A stretch of 7,474 bases of DNA from contig JAWODZ010000127.1 of assembly GCA_046483025.1 (NCBI GenBank), positions 1 through 7,474 on the forward strand, in the 5' to 3' direction. The notes under the pieces are model-generated. The model saw only the letters and a program-made list of their open reading frames with translations, did not search any database and was not told the DNA's origin. Below, piece by piece: positions 1 through 5,392 of this stretch. Origin of the DNA: CAYUAG01 sp046483025. GTDB lineage: Bacteria; Zhuqueibacterota; QNDG01; CAYUAG01. The position numbers and the translations under genes are program-made. Every line of letters begins with the position of its first letter. The stretch's first letter is position 1.

Positions 1-34
1 CTTCAATACGGCTAATCTGTTTCTTGTTCATCAT
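1..34 (-). CDS. Possible 5' end of a gene cut by the window edge
   Basis: On the minus strand an open frame begins with two consecutive ATG codons (34-32 and 31-29) and reads MMNKKQISRIE to the left edge. A weak purine-rich stretch (GTGGAATAGG) lies just upstream. The gap to the stop of the preceding membrane-protein gene is about 83 bases and shows no terminator hairpin, so it could be a third gene of the same transcript. Only eleven codons are visible, so no product can be named and the frame may be chance. Confidence 0.3.
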   Translation of the reverse strand, partial: MMNKKQISRIE

Positions 35-117
35 CCTATTCCACATTTAAAAATTTTTGGGTTCCTATATATATGACACCTGAATGGGCAAAAAGGTTGC
101 ATTAAATTTTTATATTT

Positions 118-729
118 TTATACTTTTTTAAAATAAAAAAGTGTTGCAGCTGAAAAAATCAACAGTGAGAGAAAAAAGTAGATTAGAAACCAGACAGTAC
201 CCTGCAGCTGCAAAGAATGTGAACTGGTGATAAAGAAAAATATTAGAAAAAGACTGGTCACCACCCCCAGTGTAGTAGAAGCAGCATCCTTAATATTCTC
301 AGTTTGTTTCTCATCCAGAATAGAAGAGATTTCCTCTTTATGCTGGATTTTCATAACTATTCCCCAGTATGCATACATAAACAAAAACGGAATCAATACC
401 AGTTCGAATAAATGCAGCTCAATAACTTGCTCCGGCCATACAAGTGCTATCCCCAGCCCTGTGATGCCGCAGATGATACCAATAACTGAAGTAACTGTAA
501 AGACTTTTTCTGTCATTTTGATACTTCCGGCAATTTTTGTATTGGGTATAACCCAGTAGGCAGCAACACCAAGCATAATCAGAAAAAAAACTGTTATTTT
601 TATTACCCGCTCATAAACACTCACATACTGAATCTCCTCCTGTCTCTGCTGCAGTCCAGCTATTACAATAATAATGGCTATTACAATTAAAGAAATAAGC
701 ATTGATTTATATTGTTTAGTCTTATTCAT
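118..729 (-). CDS. Six-helix integral membrane protein coupled to an XRE regulator
   Basis: A 203-residue protein with six predicted transmembrane helices at about residues 9-25, 43-62, 76-97, 107-126, 153-170 and 178-200, arranged as three hairpin pairs. Between helices 4 and 5 lies a charged segment with DEKQTENIKDAAS (about 139-151). It resembles the 'DER...I...A' signature of small membrane proteins of the DUF2178/DUF3796 type that often sit beside compact XRE regulators; the family assignment is from memory. I chose the ATG at 729 over one at 762: GGGAG lies at a suitable distance before it, and the start overlaps the regulator's stop by 8 bases (ATGAATAA), which implies translational coupling. 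An upstream start would extend 11 residues into the regulator gene and lacks a comparable site. Function is unknown; a role in sensing or envelope stress is only inference. Confidence 0.85.
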   Translation of the reverse strand: MNKTKQYKSMLISLIVIAIIIVIAGLQQRQEEIQYVSVYERVIKITVFFLIMLGVAAYWVIPNTKIAGSIKMTEKVFTVTSVIGIICGITGLGIALVWPEQVIELHLFELVLIPFLFMYAYWGIVMKIQHKEEISSILDEKQTENIKDAASTTLGVVTSLFLIFFFITSSHSLQLQGTVWFLIYFFLSLLIFSAATLFYFKKV

Positions 730-958
730 GGTTTCTGCTCCCTTTATTTGTATTTTCTTCAATAATATAAAAAATTTCTTCTACCGGCTTCTCAAAGAAC
801 CGGGCTAATCTTAAGCTGAGTAAAGTGGAAGGTATAAATTTTCCTTTTTCAATGGAAAGTATTGTCTGTCTGGTAACTCCGATCACTGAAGCCAGTTCTT
901 GCTGGGTCATTTCATCTTTATTAAAACGGCATCGCCGGAGATTATTTCCTAGTTTCAT
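722..958 (-). CDS. Compact XRE-family helix-turn-helix regulator
   Basis: A 78-residue DNA-binding protein that is almost entirely one HTH_3/Cro-C1 domain. The helix-turn-helix runs through TQQELASVIGVTRQTILSIEKG (about 18-39), with the usual Q-x-x-L-A-x-x-x-G-V-x-x-x-x-I-x-x-I-E-x-G pattern. A short helical tail around residues 46-66 ends in 'PVEEIFYIIEE', typical of the small stand-alone members of this family. The ATG at 958 is preceded by AAGGAG at about 6 bases, a strong ribosome-binding site. Its stop overlaps the start of the downstream membrane-protein gene, so the two are made together. A palindrome overlapping the upstream promoter suggests autoregulation; the target and inducer cannot be read from sequence. 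Confidence 0.93.
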   Translation of the reverse strand: MKLGNNLRRCRFNKDEMTQQELASVIGVTRQTILSIEKGKFIPSTLLSLRLARFFEKPVEEIFYIIEENTNKGSRNHE

Positions 959-1012
959 TAAACGCTCCTTTTTATTCCATAATGTATACTATAGTTTACT
1001 TATTGTTATTAA

Positions 1013-1028
1013 TACTTTACTAAAAGTA
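1013..1028. promoter_or_regulatory. Candidate operator palindrome for the XRE regulator
   Basis: TACTTT-ACTA-AAAGTA is a perfect 6-bp inverted repeat with a 4-base spacer. It lies just downstream of the TATAAT box and coincides with the alternative -10 box. Compact XRE proteins commonly repress their own promoters through such short palindromes, so autoregulation is a reasonable inference. A further self-complementary stretch (GTATAC and CTATAG, about 984-994) lies nearer the gene. Confidence 0.4.
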
Positions 1029-1064
1029 ATAAATATTATACAATTTGTCAAGTAGTTTTTACAA
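1023..1064 (-). promoter_or_regulatory. Promoter region of the XRE/membrane-protein operon
   Basis: Two overlapping sigma-70-like arrangements are visible on the minus strand. One is TTGTAA (1064-1059), 18 bases, then a perfect TATAAT (1040-1035). The other is a perfect TTGACA (1051-1046), 17 bases, then TACTTT (1028-1023), which keeps the key T, A and final T of a -10 box. Either would give a leader of some 60-75 bases before the regulator. The DNA is very AT-rich, so box matches are partly expected by chance. Confidence 0.5.
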
Positions 1065-1220
1065 AATATATAATTTTATTTATAATGTACTTTATCACTG
1101 GATGTGTTCACCCCCGCCGCATCAATATCAGACAGGACTTACAGAATTTTTGTTTTACTCACACAATGACATAAAGGCACACAGAAAATATGGAATAATT
1201 AAATATTCAGATTCATAGTG

Positions 1221-1252
1221 TATCGGGGTATCGGAGTAACGGAGTATGGGGG
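1221..1252. repeat. Degenerate 8-bp tandem repeat, four units
   Basis: Four consecutive 8-base units are seen: TATCGGGG, TATCGGAG, TAACGGAG and TATGGGGG. They lie in the gene-free stretch between the XRE operon promoter and the dehydratase terminator. No gene or structural role is evident. Confidence 0.6.
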
Positions 1253-1258
1253 AATGAT

Positions 1259-1278
1259 CTCTGTGCTCCCACGCAGAG
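1259..1278. repeat. Short hairpin in intergenic DNA
   Basis: CTCTGTG and CGCAGAG flank a six-base loop, giving a 7-bp stem with one G-T wobble. It is followed by a GC-rich tail (CGCAGGGGCAAGGGG). It is too far from any stop codon, and lacks a T-run, to be a terminator. Confidence 0.4.
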
Positions 1279-1358
1279 CGCAGGGGCAAGGGGAAAAATC
1301 CTAAGCACCAAATAACAAATAAATTCCAAATTTCAATGATAAAACTGATCCCTCACCT

Positions 1359-1483
1359 CCGACCCAAGTTGTACTTGGGTCGGAAATAATATTCAAAGCT
1401 TTGCTTTGATTTTCGTTCACCATTAAGATAGGGAAACAGAGTTTCCCCATAAATAGGGGTTCCCAAACCGGAGTTTGGGAACC
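1359..1483. repeat. Cluster of four small-loop hairpins (REP-like)
   Basis: Four perfect inverted repeats follow one another in 125 bases. CCGACCCAAG/CTTGGGTCGG (1359-1368 and 1374-1383) has a 5-nt loop. TCAAAGC/GCTTTGA (1393-1399 and 1403-1409) has a 3-nt loop. GGGAAAC/GTTTCCC (1431-1437 and 1441-1447) has a 3-nt loop. GGTTCCCAAAC/GTTTGGGAACC (1458-1468 and 1473-1483) has a 4-nt loop. The stems differ in sequence, so this is not a tandem array of one repeat. No gene lies between 959 and 1648 that I can support. The flank at about 1485-1515 and the AT-rich stretch at about 1305-1350 resemble dispersed intergenic repeats, from memory and unverified. Confidence 0.75.
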
Positions 1484-1593
1484 AGGATGATGAAATCCGT
1501 GTCCATCCATGGTTAAACTACATTATTCATTATACATTGTTCTGGTTCGTATAGTTCGTTTTGTTCGTTGCTATATTCATTTTGATCATATAT

Positions 1594-1619
1594 AAAAAAA
1601 CCGCAGTCAAGGACTGCGG
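1594..1619 (-). terminator. Rho-independent terminator of the dehydratase gene
   Basis: Read on the minus strand, CCGCAGTC and GACTGCGG form a perfect 8-bp GC-rich stem with a 3-nt loop, followed directly by seven T residues. It lies about 30 bases past the dehydratase stop codon at 1649, the expected place. It separates that gene from the XRE operon further along the same strand. Confidence 0.92.
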
Positions 1620-1648
1620 CTAACCGCTTTATTATTTTATTTTTTATC

Positions 1649-3553
1649 TTAACCTACGCCTCTCCTCAAATCCGGTGAACTGACAATCTTGGTGGGTATG
1701 GTCAGCTCCGGGATCAAAAACTTGATGTGCCTGTACATCTTCTGTGTGTTCAGTGATCGAGCAGAAGAAAGAATGGTGTTGATATGAGTTAAGAATTCTT
1801 CTTCTAATTTATGGTTGTTGTTACTTTTTAAAACCTTGGGGTTCAGGGTTTTTTGAGGTATCTCATGTGCATACCACAATTCTTCATGCATCTTTTCACC
1901 TGGCCTAAATCCGATTATCTTAATTGGAATATCACGATTAGGTTCAAACCCGGAAAGACGGATCATCTGTTCTGCCAAATTCATAATATTGATAGGCTGT
2001 CCCATATCCAGTACAAAAATACATCCCCCTTTACCAAGGGCAGCTGATTCCAGTACCAGACGGCAGGCTTCCTGAATTGACATAAAAAATCGAGTCATAG
2101 TAGGATGAGTAACTGTCACCGGACCACCAAATTTAATTTGCTTCTTAAAAATAGTAAGTACACTTCCCTGACTGCCGATCACATTTCCGAAACGGACCGA
2201 GATGTATCCTTCATTTCCATTATGAGATAAATACTGACAGTATAATTCACACAGTCTTTTGGATGCTCCCATTATATTAACAGGATTAACTGCTTTATCC
2301 GTAGAAATTTGAATAAACTTTTCAACTTCGAACTCCTGTGCCATATCCGCCAATGTAATTGTACTGACCAAATTGTTTAGAATAGCTTCCTCCGGATTCT
2401 TCTCCAGAGAGGAGACGTGTTTATAGGCTGCAGCATGAAAAATCAGCTGTGGCTGAAACCTGTAGAAAATATCCTTTAGTCGTTTTCTATCTTGAACAGG
2501 CATGACAAAAAAATTCTGTCTTTTTACTTCTTCCAATTCATTCTGCAGATAAAATAATCCATTCTCATCCTTATCAATGACTATGAGTTCAGAGGGGTGG
2601 TATTGTACGATTTGCCGGCACAGTTCCGATCCAATCGATCCCGCTGCTCCGGTAACCAGAATCCGCTTGTTACGAACAAGTTCTGACACCCGTTTGTCGT
2701 CCATATCTCCCTGCTTGCGCCCTAAAAGATCACCTATTTCTACATCGCGAATTTGATTTACATTCACCTGACCGCTTAACAGTTCTCCTGGTCCGGGCAG
2801 GGTTTTATATGGTACTCCTGTTTTAACACATAACCGGACAATAGCCTGCATATCAGCCAGGGAAGCAGTAGGAATAGCCAGCATTATCTCATCTATGTTG
2901 TGCTTTCTGGCAGTTGATACTATCTGATCTCGATTACCTAATACTGGCACTCCATGAATTCTGCGCTTATACTTATCCGGATCATCATCTATTAAACCGA
3001 CTATTTGATAATTTCCATACTTATTGGACAGAATTGATCTTATCAGTAATTCTCCGGCCTCACCTGCACCAACTATTAAAACTTTTTTAATTTCATACGT
3101 ATCATGCTTATGTATTCTTTTTGTAATAATAAGAACACGAAAAATAATCCTGATAAAGGCTAAAAATTGAATAGAAAAAATCCAGTAAATAACAAAGATG
3201 GATCTGGGTACATATAAATTATTTACAAGGGCATTAACAATATAAAGTAAACCCGTAGTTAAAGTATGTGCAAACAAGAGTTTCTTGAAATCCCTATAAC
3301 TCCAGTAGACCCAGAACTCTGAATAAGCTCCACACAGACAGAAACATATCAGTGATATCATCACCAATATTGGTGCAGTTAATAAAAATAACGATTCATA
3401 AGGGGAGGGTATGTTCCATTCAAATCGGGTTAAATAAGCTAAATAATAAGCTGATAAAATAATAACGCCATCACCTATCATTTTCATTATTTTCCGTTTA
3501 AACGGAGGCATTGATTGGGCGTGAATTAAAAGAGAGGCTACAAACCGATTCAT
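1649..3553 (-). CDS. Membrane-anchored nucleotide-sugar 4,6-dehydratase (PglF/WbpM/CapD family)
   Basis: A 634-residue polytopic enzyme of the family that converts UDP-GlcNAc-type sugars to 4-keto-6-deoxy intermediates for modified amino sugars in capsule, O-antigen or glycoproteins. Four transmembrane helices lie at about residues 23-42, 56-75, 91-110 and 118-140. A first Rossmann domain (CoA-binding-like) starts at VGAGEAGEL (about 161-169). The catalytic SDR domain has the nucleotide motif TGAAGSIG (301-308). Its active site STDKAVNP...MGASK (about 417-432) has Met where short-chain dehydrogenases have Tyr, as in PglF. RPGEKMHEEL (550-559) is the conserved C-terminal motif. Length matches the family. 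I start at the ATG at 3553 because AAGGGA lies 6 bases before it; an ATG 33 bases upstream lacks a site and falls between the -10 box and the expected transcript start. No sugar aminotransferase or acetyltransferase partner is in the window, so exact substrate and pathway remain open. Confidence 0.93.
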   Translation of the reverse strand: MNRFVASLLIHAQSMPPFKRKIMKMIGDGVIILSAYYLAYLTRFEWNIPSPYESLFLLTAPILVMISLICFCLCGAYSEFWVYWSYRDFKKLLFAHTLTTGLLYIVNALVNNLYVPRSIFVIYWIFSIQFLAFIRIIFRVLIITKRIHKHDTYEIKKVLIVGAGEAGELLIRSILSNKYGNYQIVGLIDDDPDKYKRRIHGVPVLGNRDQIVSTARKHNIDEIMLAIPTASLADMQAIVRLCVKTGVPYKTLPGPGELLSGQVNVNQIRDVEIGDLLGRKQGDMDDKRVSELVRNKRILVTGAAGSIGSELCRQIVQYHPSELIVIDKDENGLFYLQNELEEVKRQNFFVMPVQDRKRLKDIFYRFQPQLIFHAAAYKHVSSLEKNPEEAILNNLVSTITLADMAQEFEVEKFIQISTDKAVNPVNIMGASKRLCELYCQYLSHNGNEGYISVRFGNVIGSQGSVLTIFKKQIKFGGPVTVTHPTMTRFFMSIQEACRLVLESAALGKGGCIFVLDMGQPINIMNLAEQMIRLSGFEPNRDIPIKIIGFRPGEKMHEELWYAHEIPQKTLNPKVLKSNNNHKLEEEFLTHINTILSSARSLNTQKMYRHIKFLIPELTIPTKIVSSPDLRRGVG

Positions 3554-3588
3554 GGTAGTTCCCTTATATTTTATAAATTTTACCATAA

Positions 3589-3617
3589 ATTATAATACTA
3601 AAAATTATAATTCTCAA
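3589..3617 (-). promoter_or_regulatory. Sigma-70-type promoter of the dehydratase gene
   Basis: On the minus strand TTGAGA (3617-3612), a 17-base spacer and a perfect TATAAT (3594-3589) lie about 35 bases before the ATG at 3553. The implied transcript start near 3582 gives a short leader containing the AAGGGA ribosome-binding site. Local AT-richness tempers confidence. The stretch 3618-3703 is AT-rich with nothing else I can name. Confidence 0.6.
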
Positions 3618-3703
3618 CCAATATAATATAAAATTATATCAGAATGTGACTGAATACATAGTTAATCTTAATCTGAAAATAAAATTCTGACTTATTTCTA
3701 CCC

Positions 3704-3808
3704 TTAACATGATCTCTGTTTTTCATCTGAACTGCTGTATTTCCAATATCCAGGTGATTCAACAAATTTCTTCCGAACAGGATTATTATGCAGATAGTTC
3801 ATTTTCAT
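3704..3808 (-). pseudogene. Remnant of a RAYT transposase C-terminus
   Basis: The frame reads MNYLHNNPVRKKFVESPGYWKYSS, nearly matching INYLHNNPVRKGFVELPECWKYSS in the intact transposase at 4138-4683; DNA similarity is also evident across 3731-3808. The HUH motif, catalytic tyrosine and all of the N-terminal domain are missing. Just before the conserved block, the sequence jumps to what in the intact copy is the region upstream of the start codon (CTATTCATTA.TAATGAAA). This is therefore an internal deletion rather than simple truncation. After WKYSS the frame runs on to a stop at 3704 without homology. No functional protein is expected. Confidence 0.8.
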
Positions 3809-3896
3809 TATTAATGAATAGATTTCAAAGCCCCAATTGTACTGCGCCCGGAGCCTGTACTGAGCATAGCGAAGAAGGTACAACCCCAGGACGATC
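3731..3896. mobile_element. Internally deleted, decayed copy of the RAYT/REP unit
   Basis: It carries the transposase C-terminal remnant fused to the same upstream repeat that borders the intact unit. CGCCCGG (3845-3851), a 25-base module (3852-3876) and an arm GGTACAACCCCAGGACGATC (3877-3896) correspond to 4743-4794 with several substitutions. The left REP arm and the GGGGC half of the small hairpin are lost. The layout looks like a non-autonomous derivative that has since decayed. Confidence 0.7.
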
Positions 3897-3995
3897 ATGA
3901 AGTCTTAATACCTTGGGTTCGGGGGTGTCCAAAAAGTTCAGTATCTTTAGAAATGTCATACTAATCGTGATGAAAGAATACTGTTCTTATTGGAT

Positions 3996-4026
3996 TTGTC
4001 AGTCTTCGACAGGCTCAGACTGACAA
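3996..4026. repeat. Inverted repeat with a TTCGACAGGCTCA loop
   Basis: TTGTCAGTC (3996-4004) and GACTGACAA (4018-4026) are perfect 9-bp complements around a 13-base loop, TTCGACAGGCTCA. The loop resembles the core of the module inserted into the REP arms at 3852-3876 and 4750-4774. The wider segment, about 3925-4050, also has weakly complementary edges (CCAAAAAGT near 3930 and ACTTTTTAG near 4034), so it may be an old MITE-like insertion. No coding region is seen from 3899 to 4083. Confidence 0.6.
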
Positions 4027-4086
4027 TTTTATGACTTTTTAGTCAACTCCGCAAAGGAACATCGCCGTTTTTACCTCGATACAGAT

Positions 4087-4139
4087 CGCCCTGGGGCTGT
4101 GCCCCTGGGCGGACCAAAAACCAGGGCTATGCCCTGGTT
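4087..4139. repeat. Two REP-like hairpins downstream of the RAYT gene
   Basis: The first hairpin, 4087-4111, pairs CGCCCTGGGGC with GCCCCTGGGCG around a TGT loop with one T-T mismatch, giving the imperfect palindrome typical of REP sequences. The second pairs AACCAGGGC (4119-4127) with GCCCTGGTT (4131-4139) around TAT, perfectly. The second overlaps the RAYT stop codon (4140-4138), so it could also stall transcription or protect the mRNA end; there is no T-run. Confidence 0.8.
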
Positions 4140-4683
4140 ACCTTACTAGTTCTTTATTAATTCTAATAATACTGTCATCATTGTTGAACCAATTTCTTGC
4201 ACTGCTGTATTTCCAACATTCAGGTAGTTCAACAAATCCTTTGCGAACTGGATTATTATGCAGATAGTTTATTTTCTGATTAAACCACTTCTCAGATGTT
4301 AATGCTATCGGATGATAATCAACCTGCCAAACCTTATATTGCTGTTTTGGTAAGTTCTTAGCTGCTTTCTTAAAAATATTCAAAAATGCAAACAATTCAT
4401 CATATTCAAGTTGCTTACGAATTTCTTTGGAAGTATAATTTTTAAAATCCCTCATAATCTCTGATAAAGATGTACTATCGTTATTTGATGTTATTATATG
4501 AAGATGAGTTGGCATAATCACATATCCTAATAAATACAATCCTTTATGTTCTTGACAGTATTTAAAGCTATCTATTATTATTTTAAAATAACATTCATTC
4601 TGAAAGATTGGCAGCCATGCTGTAATTGAAGCTGTTGAATAATAATATGAAGTCGTCTCTGAATATATCTTATATTTTTTCAT
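4138..4683 (-). CDS. REP-associated tyrosine transposase (RAYT, Y1 HUH nuclease)
   Basis: A 181-residue single-domain nuclease of the IS200/IS605-like Transposase_17 (TnpA-REP) group, which cleaves single-stranded DNA at REP hairpins. The metal-binding HUH motif is H60-L-H62 inside YVIMPTHLHII. The catalytic tyrosine is Y83 in MRDFKNYTSKEI. The C-terminal signature W..DYHPIAL....KINYLHNNPVRKGFVELPECWKYSSARN (about 119-164) is diagnostic of RAYTs. All key residues are present and the length is normal, so it may be active. REP-like hairpins lie on both sides. The ATG at 4683 has no recognisable ribosome-binding site (upstream AATGAAATGTACAT), implying weak translation, which suits a domesticated or low-activity transposase. 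Confidence 0.93.
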   Translation of the reverse strand: MKKYKIYSETTSYYYSTASITAWLPIFQNECYFKIIIDSFKYCQEHKGLYLLGYVIMPTHLHIITSNNDSTSLSEIMRDFKNYTSKEIRKQLEYDELFAFLNIFKKAAKNLPKQQYKVWQVDYHPIALTSEKWFNQKINYLHNNPVRKGFVELPECWKYSSARNWFNNDDSIIRINKELVR

Positions 4684-4716
4684 ATGTACATTTCATTAAT
4701 AATGAATAGAAGTATT

Positions 4717-4735
4717 ATTGGGGCAAAGCCCCAAT
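4717..4735. repeat. Perfect hairpin upstream of the RAYT gene
   Basis: ATTGGGGC and GCCCCAAT flank an AAA loop, an 8-bp perfect stem about 34 bases upstream of the RAYT start. In the decayed copy near 3829-3836 only the AAAGCCCCAAT half survives. It could act as a REP site or as leader RNA structure limiting RAYT expression; which one is not shown by sequence. Confidence 0.7.
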
Positions 4736-4742
4736 TGTACTG

Positions 4743-4794
4743 CGCCCAGAGCCTGTCCTGAGCTTGTCGAAGGAGGCACAGCCCCAGGGCGATC
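4743..4794. repeat. REP arm split by a 25-bp inserted module
   Basis: CGCCCAG (4743-4749) and the 20-base arm at 4775-4794 together match the left REP hairpin (rc of 4084-4110, one substitution), but 25 bases (4750-4774) containing CCTGAGCTTGTCGAAGGA intervene. A homologous split arm occurs at 3845-3896. The inserted core is itself a sequence I recall as widely dispersed between genes in unrelated bacteria (unverified). Confidence 0.7.
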
Positions 4795-4822
4795 ATAATT
4801 ATTATTACATTAATCGATATTA

Positions 4823-5212
4823 TTAATCCGATGCATTTTGTAATAAAAACGGCTCTGGATGAAATAACATGCTGTTTAATATTCTGGATATTTCATTCGC
4901 CTCATTTATAAGGCGACTATAATCCGACTTATTCAAATATTCACAGTCATATGCAAAATTCAACCAGGAAATAGTTTCCAGATTTTCACTATCTGAATCA
5001 GTTAATTTTTTAATAAAATACGCTTTGTAACGACGTTTCCCCCAAGCTTCTGAAAAATTCGAGCAAACGGATCTCGAAGATCTTCTGATTTGATCTGTTA
5101 ATGAATATCTTTCTTCTTTGGGCCAGGTTTTACTTATTTGAAAAATTTCCATTGCTAAATTATATGCTTTCTGATACACAACCAAATCCTTTGGTGATCG
5201 TATTTTCGTCAA
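4823..5212 (-). CDS. Four-helix-bundle protein, 23S rRNA intervening-sequence (IVP) family
   Basis: A 129-residue protein of the S23/IVP family (TIGR02436-like). The opening DLVVYQKAYNLAMEIFQISKTWPKEERYSLTDQIRRSSRSVCSNFSEAWGK is characteristic: a helix with the L-VYQKA-L pattern, the 'P..E.Y.LTDQIRRSS.S...N..E' turn, and two further helices to about residue 119. Members were first found inside 23S rRNA intervening sequences; most, like this one, are free-standing. The related Avd protein helps diversity-generating retroelements, but no reverse transcriptase is present here. Translation must start at TTG (5212), preceded by GGAGG with a 4-base gap; the next in-frame Met is at residue 22, past the conserved start. 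The RAYT unit begins 28 bases past its stop. Basic, nucleic-acid-binding role is plausible; function is unknown. Confidence 0.9.
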   Translation of the reverse strand: MTKIRSPKDLVVYQKAYNLAMEIFQISKTWPKEERYSLTDQIRRSSRSVCSNFSEAWGKRRYKAYFIKKLTDSDSENLETISWLNFAYDCEYLNKSDYSRLINEANEISRILNSMLFHPEPFLLQNASD

Positions 5213-5311
5213 TCTTCCTCCAAACTAAATATTGACTTAATAATTTATAATTAATTTTACTACAAACCTTTCAACAATCATCACAACATACCCCAATCTT
5301 ATTAAATCTCA

Positions 5312-5384
5312 TCGTTCTTACGTTCTAAAGTTCTTTCGCTCTGTAGTTCCAAAGCTCTTTTCGTTCTGTAGTTCTCAAGTTCTG
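5312..5384. repeat. Degenerate GTTCTAAAG-type repeat tract, left copy
   Basis: Irregular repeats of GTTCTAAAG, GTTCCAAAG and GTTCTCAAG alternate with TTCGCTCTGTA spacers. The stretch 5320-5354 matches 7439-7474 with one substitution and one inserted base. It fills most of the gap between the Wzi-like gene's stop and the IVP gene. A weak TTGAAA near 5274 with AT-rich DNA downstream could be an IVP promoter, but the spacing is poor. Confidence 0.7.
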
Positions 5385-5392
5385 GAAAAACA

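Larger units (their letters stand above)
4084..4794. mobile_element. RAYT transposase unit bounded by 20-bp perfect inverted repeats
   Basis: GATCGCCCTGGGGCTGTGCC at 4084-4103 recurs as its exact reverse complement at 4775-4794, enclosing the RAYT gene. Known RAYT genes are often flanked by REP hairpins in inverted orientation, which this matches. The left end forms a full hairpin; the right end carries the same arm split by a 25-base module. No clear target-site duplication is seen (left flank ..CGATACA, right flank ATAATTA..), in keeping with HUH chemistry, which does not make one. Confidence 0.75.

Noticed and set aside
227..559. A 110-codon plus-strand open frame
   Set aside because: It is antisense to the six-helix membrane protein, whose start, overlap and membrane pattern are convincing.
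1359..1483. Possible CRISPR array
   Set aside because: The palindromes differ from one another in sequence, so there is no constant repeat with variable spacers, and no cas gene is present.
1301..1510. A 69-codon open frame on the minus strand across the hairpin cluster
   Set aside because: It consists of palindromes and dispersed repeat sequence, has no ribosome-binding site before its ATG, and its translation resembles no family I know.
3925..4050. A defined insertion sequence with terminal repeats
   Set aside because: The edges share only about seven clear complementary bases, so beyond the 9-bp inverted repeat at 3996-4026 an element boundary is not supported.
4823..5212. Avd-like accessory of a diversity-generating retroelement, or an insert within 23S rRNA
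   Set aside because: No reverse transcriptase or template/variable repeat pair is visible, and flanking DNA has no 23S rRNA sequence.
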